This document shows, in pieces, positions 22,361-34,455 of a DNA stretch of 64,000 nucleotides. The stretch comes from Lathyrus oleraceus (Eukaryota; Streptophyta; Magnoliopsida; Fabales; Fabaceae): assembly GCF_024323335.1 (NCBI RefSeq), contig NC_066581.1, positions 33,352,699-33,416,698 on the forward strand, in the 5' to 3' direction. The notes under the pieces are model-generated. The model saw only the letters and a list, made by a program, of their open reading frames with translations, was not told the DNA's origin and ran no database searches. How positions within the stretch are numbered: position 1 is the stretch's first letter; each line of letters starts with the position of its first letter. The translations under genes and the position numbers were made by a program.

Positions 22361-25076
22361 AATACCAAATATTTTTGAATTAGTTTAGGAAGCATCTCGC
22401 TATATGATATGAGCAGTGGCCTAAAATGGGGGATCCATTTTGTGTAGAACACGATTCTGATTATGTGCTTGGTTATTATGCCTTGGTTGAGGAATGGACA
22501 ACAACCATTGATTTGGAGGTCTTGGCAAAACAAGTTAGGGATAGTACTCGAGAGGAACACCATACAATCGTTTGATCATTGCATGATGCAAAGCGGAAGG
22601 ATGGACAAGAATATCATTCCCAATTTATGTGTCTTGTTGAAGCTCTTCCTCTCTTGCCATAGATGTTATGACCTTCAAAGTCTGATTGACTTTTCAATTC
22701 ATGAGGTCTATGTCTTTCTTCATCCTGACTTGGTTCTGCTCCAAGCACTTTGTTGTCTTTTAGTAGCTACCACATGTTTGATACGGGTGTTGGGAAGTCA
22801 AACTGTTGTTTATGGACAAAGGCTAGAGTGGTTATTTTTTGGTAAAATGATATGCATGCAAATGATGAAATACGACCGCATGAATTTTGTTTTATTTTGT
22901 TTTATTTTCGAGGAATATTTTGATTTTTTAGTTCTTAAGCATTCAGAAGCGTAAGAGTGGTAAAGAAGATAACAACCAAATAATCTTTTCATTCATTCAT
23001 TTGTAGACAAATACAAAATATGAGAGTACTAGTACAAAGTCTCCTAGCCATTATTAGTGCCTCACACTTTCTTAAGTTGCTCTAATTCATCTTAGAGATC
23101 TTTAACAATATGTCTACAGAAAATAATGAAATTAAAGGTGATCGGAGGAGTGTTCTCAAGTGTCATCTTCTTAAATTCGTCTCTCAACCTCAAAGGCAAT
23201 GTGTGCAACAAACTATTGGTAAGCTCGACTACTTAAACATATTTTTCATACCATTTTTTGGCTTCTAGGCGCACATAGTGAATAAACTCCCGGTCTTGTC
23301 GTATTAAGCTCTCCAATTGTTAGAATCATAATCCCCATTCATTCCTTATAGTTTCCTAGATTCTCTTAAGAGTTGGTTCAAGAACTTAAGGATTTTCACC
23401 TTTTGAAAGTCTTGTCAATCTCTTAGGTGAAAAGAAACCACCATTGTCGTTGCAATCGTTAAAAGGGGTGACTACAACCCTCAAAACCTACAGCCATATG
23501 CTAACCTAAACCCCATTTTCAACATTTTTACATAAAACTTACTCATTACAGATTAGGGGATAAAAATTCATACCTGGAAAAAGGATGTGAATAGAGAATC
23601 AAGGGCGTATAAGGATTGTGCAGTTCATGTGAGCTTGCAGAAGTCGTGGGAGAAAAATATAGCAAGGAAATGGAAGTGAAATTTTTTATAAGGAAGTTAA
23701 AACTAAAAGGGAAATTTTAGACTCCCCTGTAATTTTGAAAAGCCCAACACGTTTCTGATACGTGGCACTAACGTTTAAAGTCTTGAAAAATAGGTCATCA
23801 TTACTTACATTAAATAGAAGTAAACGTGACAAACTGAAATATTAATTGACATTCCTAACTAATGTTTTAGATAATCAGGAGACATCTCACAAAGGGAGTT
23901 GAATCACTCCTCAATTAGGGGGTTTATGTAAACAAGCTGAGGGACTCTCCTCTCATTAATAAGGTTGCCTTCAGCTGAGGGGCTCACCCCAAGCTGAAGG
24001 AATATCCTTTCATTAATAAGGTCTCCTTCAGCTGAGAGACTCGACCTAAGCTAAGGGATTCACCTATTATTAATAAGGTTGTCTTCGGTTGAGGGACTCG
24101 CCCCAAGCTGAGGGACTCATCTCTCATTAATAAGACCGTCTTCGACTGAGTGACCTGCCCTAAGCTGAAGAATTCATGTCTCGAACAAAGGAATCCTTAA
24201 AAACACTTATCCTTTTACAATCCTTTGTGCTTTAGGGATTGTGTAGTGTTATGTTTATGATAACCCTAAATAGGGGTGATTTTGTGGTTCCTGCACAGAG
24301 TGATGTTTCCCAGACGACATCCTCATAGAGCATGGGGACTCTCTCTTAGGACATATGATGTGTATAGTATTGTTATCTTCCGTTGGTCATATAAGAATGA
24401 GTCATACCTTGACTCTCCGATAAAATAGGTAGTCAACAGTCTCCCCTAGTCATGGGGGAGCAGATACAACCTCTAAGGGTTTCCAGAACCCTATGCCCAA
24501 AAGGTCCTTATATATACTTCTCCTCTCAAGGGGGGAGGGGGATGATAACTTACACACTCTACATCCAAAGCGTCACCCGGTTGCAGATAGAGCCACTCGC
24601 CTCACGTGAGCAGGACCTCTAAACTGTTGTAAACACTTCCATATGAGGCTTCTCGTCACCGTAGGAAAGCCATAACCATCCATATATAGTTATAAATCTA
24701 CTAAGGCCTCTAATTACCCATGCCTTTGCAGGTGTAACTTATACACATGTACTTTTTTTTTATCTAAACACATACCATCTTTCTCAACCATTTCTAGCAT
24801 ATCAATCATAGAAGAGAATAGATAAATTATATTAAGTAAAGTACCATAATGTAAGCTTCATCTTGTTTCCCCCGCTTTCTTAATTGTAACTTCTTGATTC
24901 AAGCCACACCCACTAGAGATTTCTCCTTATTGCAACGTTTAAGTCACCTTTATAGCTTGACTTTCACGAAGAATATCTCAACACTTACATGATGCTTCAA
25001 CAACATTAGACAAATTAGCAACCAAATTAAAAAAATAGAGCAATTTCATAATGTTTTTTTGCTAATGACACAGAGC
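22361..25076. other. Degenerate repeat DNA shared with copy B
   Basis: No supportable gene. The frame at 22463-22954 matches 53083 onward but is broken there, and looks like eroded retroelement sequence. 24400-24800 resembles an LTR (GTCATGGGGGAGCAG, CCTTATATATACTT as a TATA-like core) and is matched at 55090-55420. Confidence 0.6.
23910..24170. repeat. Tandem array, four units of 57 bp
   Basis: ATTAATAAGG recurs at 23955, 24012, 24069 and 24126, each within a GCTGAGGGACTC-containing unit. The same four-unit array is at 54555-54830, so it predates the segmental duplication. Confidence 0.9.
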
Positions 25077-25081
25077 TAATT

Positions 25082-26552
25082 TGTAGGTGTTTAATGGCTG
25101 CATTATATGGTAAAACACTAGCTGGTTACAAATGTCTTGACTGATGTCATGACATAGTATGTATGTGTGACTACATTGTAGGTTAGAATATCTAACTGTA
25201 CTCTGATGTCTTGACTGATGTCATGACACACTTGAGTAGTTACAGCAGGATTAGCTAACACAGGATTTATTGAATGTCAAACTGGATGCTGTGACATTCA
25301 TACCTGTCAACAGATACTAAGAAATAGAACAGGTGGTGTTCTGTTAGAACTTAGTATTTATTTCCAGTCTGGTTATCAAGGAAAGACCAGACCTGACATA
25401 AGGCCTACTGACTGAATGTCAAATTGGATGTTATGACATTCATCACTGACAGCAGCTACTGAACATTAGACAGAGTGGTGTTCTGCTATACTTCAGCATG
25501 TAACTTAGTTTGTTCTTCAATAGAATAACAGAACTAACTTAAGGCCAAATGTGTAAATGTTAAGAGAGACACTTTAACATTTATTAATGTAAGCTGTTAC
25601 TGTAGTATGGTCATTTTGATCATGTACATGTCAGCAAAATTGTACAGTCTGTTCTCTGGAAAAACAGACTCAGCATATGGACCTTGATGTCGAGCTGAAT
25701 GTCGTGACATTCATTCCTGACAGCATATGCTAAATTGTAGGTTGTTCAGTTTTCTGTTTCAGCTTTTCTTGGGCTATTCTTCAGGAAGTCAACAGCTTAG
25801 AGAAAAACCAGGAAACCAACAACCAAGTTACATTCAATGAACCTAACAAATAGCCTATTTGTTAGTAACCTAAATGTTGAATTTATGGGAACTCGTGTGA
25901 CCTTAAATTCAGGAGAATACAGGTGCAAAAGCCCAGGTACTGCAATATAAAAAGGAAGACATTCCTTCATTCAGTTTCGGGGATTTTGAGGCGTGAAGAT
26001 TTTATGTGTCCATCATACTTCACTGCTGTATGTTTGTGAGTCTTGTATTAGACGTAACTTGTAAGCCAAGCCATTATCAAGTAGATGATTGTTGTGGCAT
26101 AGGGTGTTCATTGAGTTGTAAGTGTTGTGTCGCTCAAAGCTTTTAAGCGTGAGTGCTGTGTATCTTGATTAAAGCTGTGAAGCACAATCAAGAGTTGTTT
26201 GAAGTGTGATTTCAACTTGTCTTTAATATTGTTTAAAGATAGTAATCACTGAGGTGATTGAGGGGGAGTGAGTAGGAACTCTGATCTTAGTGTAAGATTG
26301 AAATTGCATTGGGTAGGGATTAAGTGATAAGTTGTAAACGGGTAAGTTTAGCTTTGAATTGATACTACTAATAGTGGATTTCCTCCCTGGCTTGGTAGCC
26401 CCCAGATGTAGGTCATGTTGGACTGAACTGGGTAAACAATCACTTGTGTTATTTACTGCACTTACTTTTAAGTTCTGCATAATTCCTGTCTGTGCAGAAT
26501 TGGATGTCATAACAACCCGTGTGACATCCAAAGTCTGATAACTAGAATTTCA
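25082..26552 (+). repeat. 5' LTR of the young Sirevirus
   Basis: 1471 bp, TGTAGGTG to AATTTCA. It contains several ATGTCATGACAT-type palindromes (for example 25144-25155, and the variants ATGTTATGACAT and ATGTCGTGACAT further in). A TATAAAAAGG box at about 25947-25956 is a good candidate core promoter. Confidence 0.95.
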
Positions 26553-26554
26553 AT

Positions 26555-26566
26555 TGGTATCAGAGC
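26555..26566 (+). promoter_or_regulatory. Primer-binding site, initiator tRNA-Met
   Basis: TGGTATCAGAGC lies two bases after the LTR end, as expected for copia minus-strand priming. Confidence 0.95.
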
Positions 26567-26622
26567 AGGCACCCTGCCTGTGAATTTCTGGGTGAGATCT
26601 AGGGAAGTTACTTTCTAGTACC

Positions 26623-28230
26623 ATGGACAAGGATTTTGGACACTCAAACAGACCACCCATGTTGGATGGCTCTAATTATGATGACTGGAAGCCTCGTATG
26701 ATAGCCTTCTTAAGGTCTCTAGACAGCAAAGTCTGGAGAGCTGTCAATAAAGGATGGGAACATCCAATGAGGACAGGTGAAGATGGAGTCAGTGTGCAGA
26801 TTCCTGAAGAAGAGTGGGACAAGGAGCAAGAGGCATTAGCTCTTGGAAATTCCAAGGCCTTGAATGCATTGTTCAATGGAATCAGTAAGAACATCTTCAG
26901 GCTGGTACACCACTGTGAACTAGCTAAGGAAGTTTGGGATACCCTCAAGGTAACTCATGAAGGTACTTCCAAGGTGAAGATGTACAAACTTCAGATGCTG
27001 ACCACCAAGTTTGAAAATCTGAGGATGAAGGAGGATGAGACTATTCATGACTTTCACATGAATATTCTTGAAATTGCAAACACCTCTGGTGGACTAGGTG
27101 AGAAAATGGCTGAAGAGAAACTTGTAAGAAAGATTCTCAGGTCCTTGCCTAAGAGATTTGCTATGAAGGTCACAGCCATAGAGGAGGCACAGGACATCTG
27201 CAACATGAAGGTGGATGAGCTCATTGGTTCTCTTCAAACCTTTGAAGTGGGCTTGTGTGAGAATGCTGAAAAGAAGAACAAAAGCATAGCTTTTGTATCT
27301 AATGCTGAAGAGGAGTCAGAAGCAGGATATACTGAAGGTGATGAAAGTATATCAGAAGCCTTAGCCATGCTTGGGAGACAGTTCAACAAGTTCGTGAAGA
27401 AGATTGATCAAAGAGGCAGACCTAATGTCAAGAACATCCCGTCTGACATCAGGAAAAGATCAACTTCTGAAGAAAAGTTCAACCAAGGCAAGGGAATCCA
27501 GTGTCATGGTTGTGAAGGGTATGGACACGTCAGAGCTGAATGTCCTACTTATCTCAAGATGAAACAGAAGGGGCTAACTATCACATGGTCTGAAGGAGAT
27601 TCTGAAAGTGAATCTGAAGGAGAATCTGCCAAACATGTCACTGCACTAACCAGTGTTTGTGCCTCTGATGATGACTCAAGTGCAGATGAACTGACCTTTG
27701 ATGAACTTACTACAGCCTATAAGAAGCTGTGTACCACCAGTGCAGAAGTGTGTGCACAAGGAGAAAAACAGAAGAACCTCATCAAGGAACTGGAAGATGA
27801 GAGACAGAAGCAAATGTCTGTCATAGAGGGTCTAAATGGTGAGATAGCCCTGCTGACCTCCAAGCTGAATCAGATGACCAAATCCATCAGAATGATGAAT
27901 AAGGGAACTGACATCTTGGAAGAGATACTAAAGGTGGGACAGCAGTCTGGAACCAAGTCTGGCCTCGGATTTGGGAAAAGATCCTCAGCTGAACACAAAC
28001 GCCCAAAGGCAAAAGTTCAGAAGTTCAAGCGGAAGTCAAAGCCAATGTCACAACATCGAGGAACTAGGATGAATGATCATCAGAAGAGGAAATACCAGGA
28101 GTGGAGGTGTCACCACTATGGTAGGCTTGGTCATATAAAAGCCTTCTGCTACTGGATTCATGGTTTCCCTAACCAAGTCACGCATGTCAGGCCTAAGCAT
28201 AAACCATATAAGCGCTATGTTCCCATCTAG
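26623..28230 (+). CDS. gag protein of the young Sirevirus
   Basis: 535 codons from ATG 26623. The N-terminus has the PPMLDGSNYDDWKPRM motif, followed by a UBN2-type capsid region. Zinc knuckle 1 is CHGCEGYGHVRAEC (about 27502-27543). A Glu/Lys-rich probable coiled coil follows (about 27740-27910). The second knuckle has lost its second Cys (CHHYGRLGHIKAFC, about 28108-28149; TGT to TAT). The TAG at 28228-28230 is in frame with protease and pol, whereas the related element at 319 reads straight through this point, so it is probably a point mutation rather than a programmed stop. Gag would form the virus-like particle in the cytoplasm. Confidence 0.85.
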   Translation: MDKDFGHSNRPPMLDGSNYDDWKPRMIAFLRSLDSKVWRAVNKGWEHPMRTGEDGVSVQIPEEEWDKEQEALALGNSKALNALFNGISKNIFRLVHHCELAKEVWDTLKVTHEGTSKVKMYKLQMLTTKFENLRMKEDETIHDFHMNILEIANTSGGLGEKMAEEKLVRKILRSLPKRFAMKVTAIEEAQDICNMKVDELIGSLQTFEVGLCENAEKKNKSIAFVSNAEEESEAGYTEGDESISEALAMLGRQFNKFVKKIDQRGRPNVKNIPSDIRKRSTSEEKFNQGKGIQCHGCEGYGHVRAECPTYLKMKQKGLTITWSEGDSESESEGESAKHVTALTSVCASDDDSSADELTFDELTTAYKKLCTTSAEVCAQGEKQKNLIKELEDERQKQMSVIEGLNGEIALLTSKLNQMTKSIRMMNKGTDILEEILKVGQQSGTKSGLGFGKRSSAEHKRPKAKVQKFKRKSKPMSQHRGTRMNDHQKRKYQEWRCHHYGRLGHIKAFCYWIHGFPNQVTHVRPKHKPYKRYVPI

Positions 28231-31200
28231 AAGCAACAATGGTATGCTAGGATAGCACACACTGCTCTAAGGGCCTCTACCAGAGAAGACTGGTACTTTG
28301 ACAGTGGATGCTCAAGACATATGACTGGTATGGAAAATCTTCTGGTGGATATTCAACCTCACACTACCAGCTATGTGACCTTTGGTGATGGTGCCAAAGG
28401 TAAAATAAAAGGTGTGGGTAAGCTGGACTGCTCTGGAGTTCCAAAACTGAATAATGTGCTGTTAGTAAGAGGACTAACTGCAAACCTCATCAGCATAAGT
28501 CAGCTGTGTGATCAAGGTTTTCATGTTCAGTTTACTAAGGAGCTCTGCATTGTGGCTAATGGTGACAATCAAGAAGTTATGAGAGGAACCAGGTCCAAAG
28601 ATAACTGTTATCTGTGGGAACCTAAAGTCTCTAACTTTTCTACAATATGCTCCTCAACCAAGGAAGAACAGGAGGTGAAGATGTGGCATAGACGCCTTGG
28701 ACATCTCCACTTAAGGGGAATGAAGAAGATTATATCCAAGGAAGCAGTCAGAGGGATCCCAAAGCTGCTTATTGATGAAGGAAGAGTCTGTGGTGAATGC
28801 CAAGTGGGCAAGCAAACCAAGATGTCACATCCGAAGCTGGGACATCCTACAACTTCCAGAGTTCTGGAACTGTTGCATATGGACTTAATGAGACCTATGC
28901 AGGTTGAAAGTCTTGGTGGGAAGAGATATGCCTACGTGGTGGTTGATGACCATTCCAGATACACGTGGATAAGCTTCATCAGAGAGAAGTCAGATACATT
29001 CGATGTCTTCAAAGACCTGTGCATCAAACTTCAAAGGAAAAAGGACAGTTGTGTGGTCCGAATTAGGAGTGATCATGGTACGGAGTTCAAGAACTCCAAG
29101 TTTGATGAGTTTTGCTCGTCTGAAGGAATAAGTCATGAGTTCTCCTCCCCTATAACTCCCCAGCAGAATGGGATAGTTGAAAGAAAAAATAGAACTATTC
29201 AAGAATCTGCCAGAGCAATGATTCATGCAAAGAAGCTCCCCATGCACTTTTGGGCTGAAGCAATGAATACCGCGTGCTATGTTCACAACAGAGTCACCTT
29301 GAGAAAAGGAACCTCCTCCACTCTGTATGAAATATGGAAAGGCAGAAAACCTACTGTGAAGTACTTTCATATCTTTGGAAGTAAATGCTACATTCTCACA
29401 GATCGTGAACAGAGAAGAAAGCTAGATCCGAAAAGTGATGAGGGCATATTTCTGGGATACTCAACTAACAGCAGAGCCTACAGAGTGTTCAACTACAGGA
29501 CCAATGTCCTAATGGAATCCATAAATGTTATTGTGGACGATAAAGAGGAAGGAACCGATGTCATGGAGGATGTTGAAACATTCCTTGACAGTTCAACTGA
29601 CATTCCTGTCAAGTCTGAAGAAGTAGAGGAACCTCCTCCTGAATGTGAAGTAGATGCAACCACCAAAGCGCCATCTATCAGAATTCAGAAAGACCACCCT
29701 AAGGATCTTATCACAGGGGATCCCAATAGTGGTGTGACTACCAGGTCACGGGGAATAAGCTCAAATTCCTGCTTTGTATCCAAGGTTGAACCAAAAAATG
29801 TGAAAGAAGCCCTGACTGATGAATACTGGATCAATGCCATGCAAGAGGAACTTGAGCAGTTCAAAAGGAATGAAGTATGGGAGCTAGTTCCAAGACCTGA
29901 AGGGACCAACATCATTGGTACCAAGTGGATCTACAAAAACAAATCTGATGAGAAAGGAGTAATTACTAGGAATAAGGCAAGACTAGTGGCTCAAGGATAC
30001 ACTCAAGTTGAAGGGGTAGATTTTGATGAGACATTTGCTCCTGTGGCCAGGCTTGAGTCCATCAGATTGCTGTTAGGGGTAGCATGCATCCTGAAGTTTA
30101 AACTATTCCAAATGGACGTGAAGAGTGCATTCTTGAATGGCTACTTGAATGAAGAAGTCTTTGTGGAACAACCTAAAGGGTTTTGTGATCCTAACCAACC
30201 TAAGCATGTATACAAGTTGAGAAAAGCCTTGTATGGGTTAAAATAAGCACCTAGAGCATGGTATGAAAGGTTGACCGAATTTCTGACCTCTAATGGATAC
30301 AGAAAAGGTGGAATAGATAAAACCTTGTTTGTGAAGGATGAAGACGGCAAAATCATGATTGCTCAAATCTATGTGGATGATATAGTCTTTGGTGGAATGT
30401 CAGAACAAATGGTTCAACAATTTGTTCACCAGATGCAATCTGAGTTTGAAATGAGTCTAGTTGGAGAACTGACCTATTTCCTTGGAATGCAAGTAAACCA
30501 AATGGAGGACTCTATGTTTCTCTCCCAAAGCAAGTATGCCAAGAACATAGTTAAGAAGTTTGGTATGGATAATGCTAGGCACAAGAGGACTCCTGCACCT
30601 ACTCATCTGAAGTTAACCAAAGATGATGGAGGGCCTGGTGTTGATCAATGCTTGTATAGAAGCATGATAGGAAGCCTACTTTACCTAACTGCAAGTAGAC
30701 CTGACATTTCTTATGAAGTTGGAGTATGTGCTAGATACCAAGCAGAGCCTAAAGTGAGCCACTTGAATCAAGTCAAAAGGATTCTCAAGTACATCAATGG
30801 GACTTGTGACTATGGGATGCTGTATTCACATGGGTCTGAACCTGTCCTATCTGGGTACTGTGATGCTGACTGGGCTGGGAGTGCTGATGACAGAAAAAGC
30901 ACATCAGGTGGATGTTTCTTCTTAGGAGACAATCTCATATCTTGGTTCAGCAAGAAGCAGAATTGTGTTTCTCTATCCACTGCAGAGGCTGAATACATAG
31001 CTGCTGGAAGCAGTTGTTCTCAACTGGTTTGGATGAAACAGATGCTCACTGAGTACAATGTCACTCAAAATGTTATGACATTGTTCTGTGATAATCTCAG
31101 TGCCATCAATATCTTCAAGAATCCCATCCAACACAGCAGGACCAAACATATTGACATTAGGCACCACTTCATCAGGGATCTGGTGGAAGACAAGGTGATC

Positions 31201-31320
31201 ACTTTGGTACATGTAGCCACGGACCTTCAACTGGCTGACATATTTACAAAGGCTCTGGATGCTACTCAGTTTGAAAACTTAAGGAGCAGACTGGGAATAT
31301 GTCTCTCTGAGACCTTATAG
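28231..31320 (+). pseudogene. pol of the young Sirevirus: protease, integrase, RT, RNase H
   Basis: Same frame as gag. Protease has WYFDSGCSRHM (about 28291-28323). The integrase zinc-binding region has HRRLGHLH and CGECQVGKQ, and the core carries the DDE residues in ELLHMDLM, IRSDHGTEF and QNGIVERKN. RT starts near NEVWELVPRP and keeps the catalytic YVDD (about 30370). RNase H has YCDADWAGSADDRKSTSGG and STAEAEYIAA, and the frame ends at 31318-31320. A TAA at 30244-30246 replaces the usual Gln codon just after LYGLK, cutting RT before its catalytic site. With this stop and the TAG before protease, the frame cannot make full polyprotein without readthrough. Confidence 0.9.
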
Positions 31321-31984
31321 CAACCACTGATGTTTGGGATGTATTGTTTAATATCTCTGCCTATTAAACAATTGGTACTATACTCTGATTGGTCAACAGA
31401 TCACAGCTATGCTACTTACAACAAGTGTGGCTACAAGAGGGTAAGGAGACACCCCTTCGTGAGAAGGCCAATGTACCTGCAGGAGTTCAAGGATGTTGTT
31501 CATGCAGGAGTGGTTCTGGATGTCAGAAACAAAATCATGGCATCTGATATGGTGGTACCTACTGTAAAGCAAAAGTGGGTGATTACTTGATCAAAGCTGT
31601 GAAGCAAGATCAAGTGGATGCTAACTTGGTTGAAACTGTGAAGTAAAACCAAGTCTGTAACTTTGTCATTATTCTCTGGTTTTGTTGTTGTCTTTGGCAA
31701 TATTTTTGACAAAAAGGGGGAGTAATAACCACCACCCCTGACAAACAGAGTGGGTCTCTACAACAGACTCTCGTGACAGATTCCCTCCCCTGCGGCTGCT
31801 GTGTGTTGAAGTTTAGATGCAACTTCTGTATGTGTGTGCTGCTGTGTGAAGTTTTTTCTTAACTTCCATGTGTGTGAGTGTGCTGCCACTCTGAGTGTAT
31901 TAGCTAGTATTATTTCCTGCTAGGTGTGTGATTCCGCTGCTATGAACTCTGTTATGGGGATCAAAGTGTTTTAGCCAAAAATTT
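31321..31984 (+). other. 3' non-coding region of the young Sirevirus
   Basis: Lies between the pol stop and the polypurine tract, where some Sireviruses carry an envelope-like frame. Here only a short unrecognised frame (31330-31590) is seen. A polypurine-like AAAAAGGGGGAGT at about 31711-31723 precedes the one at the LTR. Confidence 0.7.
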
Positions 31985-31999
31985 GCCAAAGGGGGAGTT
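31985..31999 (+). promoter_or_regulatory. Polypurine tract
   Basis: GCCAAAGGGGGAGTT directly before the 3' LTR start at 32000. The upstream copy at about 31711 makes a pair, as in the element at 319-8421. Confidence 0.9.
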
Positions 32000-33472
32000 T
32001 GTAGGTGTTTAATTGGCTGCATTATATGGTAAAACACTAGCTGGTTACAAATGTCTTGACCGATGTCATGACATAGTATGTATGTGTGACTACATTGTAG
32101 GTTAGAATATCTAACTGTACTCTGATGTCTTGACTGATGTCATGACACACTTGAGTAGTTACAGCAGGATTAGCTAACACAGGATTTATTGAATGTCAAA
32201 CTGGATGCTGTGACATTCATACCTGTCAACAGATACTAAGAAATAGAACAGCTGGTGTTCTGTTAGAACTTAGTATTTATTTCCAGTCTGGTTATCAAGG
32301 AAAGACCAGACCTGGCATAAGGCCTACTGACTGAATGTCAAATTGGATGTTATGACATTCATCACTAACAGCAGCTACTGAACATTAGATAGAGTGGTGT
32401 TCTGCTATACTTCAGCATGTAACTTAGTTTGTTCTTCAATAGAATAACAGAACTAACTTAAGGCCAAATGTGTAAATGTTAAGTTGGACACTTTAACATT
32501 TATTAATGTAAGCTGTTACTGTAGTATGGTCATTTTGATCATGTACAGGTCAGCAAAATTGTACATTCTGTTCTCTGGAAAAACAGACTCAGCATATGGA
32601 CCTTGATGTCGAGCTGAATGTCGTGACATTCATTCCTGACAGCATATGCTAAATTGTTAGGTTGTTCAGTTTTCTGTTTCAGCTTTTCTTGGGCTATTCT
32701 TCAGGAAGTCAACAGCTTAGAGAAAAACCAGGAAACCAACAACCAAGTTACATTCAATGAACCTAACAAATAGCTTATTTGTTAGTAACCTAAATGTTGA
32801 ATTTATGGGAACTCGTGTGACCTTAAATTCAGGAGAATACAGGTGCAAAAGCCCAGGTACTGCAATATAAAAAGGAAGGCGTTCCTTCATTCAGTTTCGG
32901 GGATTTTGAGGCGTGAAGATTTTATGTGTCCATCATACTTCACTGTTGTATGTTTGTGAGTCTTGTATTAGACGTAACTTGTAAGCCAAGCCATTATCAA
33001 GTAGATGATTGTTGTGGCATAGGGTGTTCATTGAGTTGTAAGTGTTGTGTCGCTCAAAGCTTTTAAGCTTGAGTGCTGTGTATCTTGATTAAAGCTGTGA
33101 AGCACAATCAAGAGTTGTTTGAAGTGTGACTTCAACTTGTCTTTAATATTGTTTAAAGATAGTAATCACTGAGGTGATTGAGGGGGAGTGAGTAGGAACT
33201 CTGATCTTAGTGTAAGATTGAAATTGCATTGGGTAGGGATTAAGTGATAAGTTGTAAACGGGTGAGTTTAGCTTTGAATTGATACTACTAATAGTGGATT
33301 TCCTCCCTGGCTTGGTAGCCCCCAGATGTAGGTCATGTTGGACTGAACTGGGTAAACAATCACTTGTGTTATTTACTGCACTTACTTTTAAGTTCTGCAT
33401 AATTCCTGTCTGTGCAGAATTGGATGTCATAACAACCCGTGTGACATCCAAAGTCTGATAACTAGAATTTCA
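32000..33472 (+). repeat. 3' LTR of the young Sirevirus
   Basis: 1473 bp, collinear with 25082-26552, followed by the TAATT target duplication. Confidence 0.95.
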
Positions 33473-33529
33473 TAATTAGAGTTGATGGGCAAAATAATGA
33501 ATAAAAAATTCAAAACTATTATCTTTTAA

Positions 33530-33900
33530 TATCAAGATTTTAGACCATTGTGTTAACCTTCATATTACTTGCTCCATCATATCCTTGATAAACCCAATCC
33601 ATATTTTAGAAATAATGACTTCAATCTGATTTTAGTGTCAGAGCACTAGTATTTGAAACATGAACAACCCCAAGAAAACATTCAGTAACTTTTCCTTAAT
33701 TATTCACATAACATATAACCACAAATATTTACTCTTTCATTGAGATATCACGATATTCATAAATTAAAATAGTAAATAAATCATCTCTAAGATTATCAAG
33801 TATAATTTGAGTAATGATACTTGCAGCAGTAATAACTCCAACTATTATAAGATAAATAGTATAAGAGTGAGACATTTTGTAATGAGAGAAAGGGGAATAC
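33530..33900 (-). pseudogene. hAT transposase relic, copy A
   Basis: On the minus strand, broken frames show an ESRDISMKEQ-like segment and further on GYDGASNM, both typical of hAT transposases with a DUF4371 region (zinc-finger MYM-type 1-like). The matching relic in copy B is at 56390-56790. No inverted repeats or target duplication were identified. Confidence 0.65.
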
Positions 33901-34400
33901 AAAAGTGATTTCTTTATGCTTGAAAAGAATCAAATAGAATCAATAAGAATAAGAAAAGAATGGTCTTTTTTTATTTAAAACATTTATTTTATTTATTATA
34001 TGAATTAATCATTTTTATAAATAAAAAAAAATAAGAAAAGAAAGTATCGCTTGATATATTTTAAATATAGTGGGATGATGAGTGTGAGAAACTAAATTAT
34101 TCAATATTTCTTAATTGAGTGGAAGCCATTATAAAAAATTCTTCCTAATTTTTAATATATCTTTTATTCAATAAATTTTAATACATTTATTATATAATTA
34201 CATTACTAATATTATTAAAACAAAAATAGTGGTAATTATGGTGGGCTATAAATCCGCCCTTTAAAACAAATAATTCCGTCGGTCTCTAATTGAGTTGGTT
34301 TAACCGAGTATATAATAATCCTAAATTTATCTGCAAATTAATATGTAAGAAACTCGAAGCGCCCAAAGTTATATCACTTCCCTTAGTTTCATATCATATA
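33901..34400. other. AT-rich spacer downstream of the lost GNAT copy
   Basis: No gene. Poly-A/T-rich, matching 56790-57077 only in patches. Confidence 0.5.
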
Positions 34401-34455
34401 TGCCATTTTAGTCAAAGATATCCTAGACAGATCCACCTTTGCCATTTTAGTCAAA
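34401..34455 (-). pseudogene. GNAT pseudogene fragment: first ten codons only
   Basis: 34416-34445 on the minus strand is the ATG and next nine codons (MAKVDLSRIS) of the gene at 57154-57687, with the same upstream region to its right. The other 168 codons and part of the 3' flank are missing. At the break the 16-bp string TGCCATTTTAGTCAAA, which normally spans the start codon, occurs twice (34401-34416 and 34440-34455). This indicates a deletion with a short templated copy at the junction. Confidence 0.88.

Larger units (their letters stand above)
25082..33472 (+). mobile_element. Young, nearly intact Sirevirus-type Ty1/copia retrotransposon
   Basis: 8391 bp with LTRs at 25082-26552 and 32000-33472, target duplications TAATT (25077-25081 and 33473-33477), a tRNA-Met primer-binding site and a polypurine tract. 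Copy B of the segmental duplication keeps the empty site near 55727-55733. The gag-pol frame is complete in domain order (gag, protease, integrase, RT, RNase H) but contains two in-frame stops. No envelope-like frame follows pol. By eye the LTRs differ at about 17 positions plus two 1-bp indels (about 1.2%), so insertion is recent and later than the duplication. Confidence 0.96.

Noticed and set aside
22463..22954. 163-codon frame in copy A
   Set aside because: The homologous stretch in copy B is broken by several stops and shifts, and no domain is recognised.
24380..24800. Direct repeats checked as a possible CRISPR-like or regulatory array near the 57-bp tandem units
   Set aside because: Units abut one another without unique spacers and are part of an LTR-like repeat in a plant genome.
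26223..26531. 102-codon minus-strand frame repeated at 33143-33451
   Set aside because: Antisense frame inside the Sirevirus LTR; both copies come from the LTR pair.
28228..28230. TAG between gag and protease considered as programmed readthrough
   Set aside because: The sister element reads through this position with a sense codon and the following bases do not match the CAA-UUA type readthrough context, so a point mutation is more likely.
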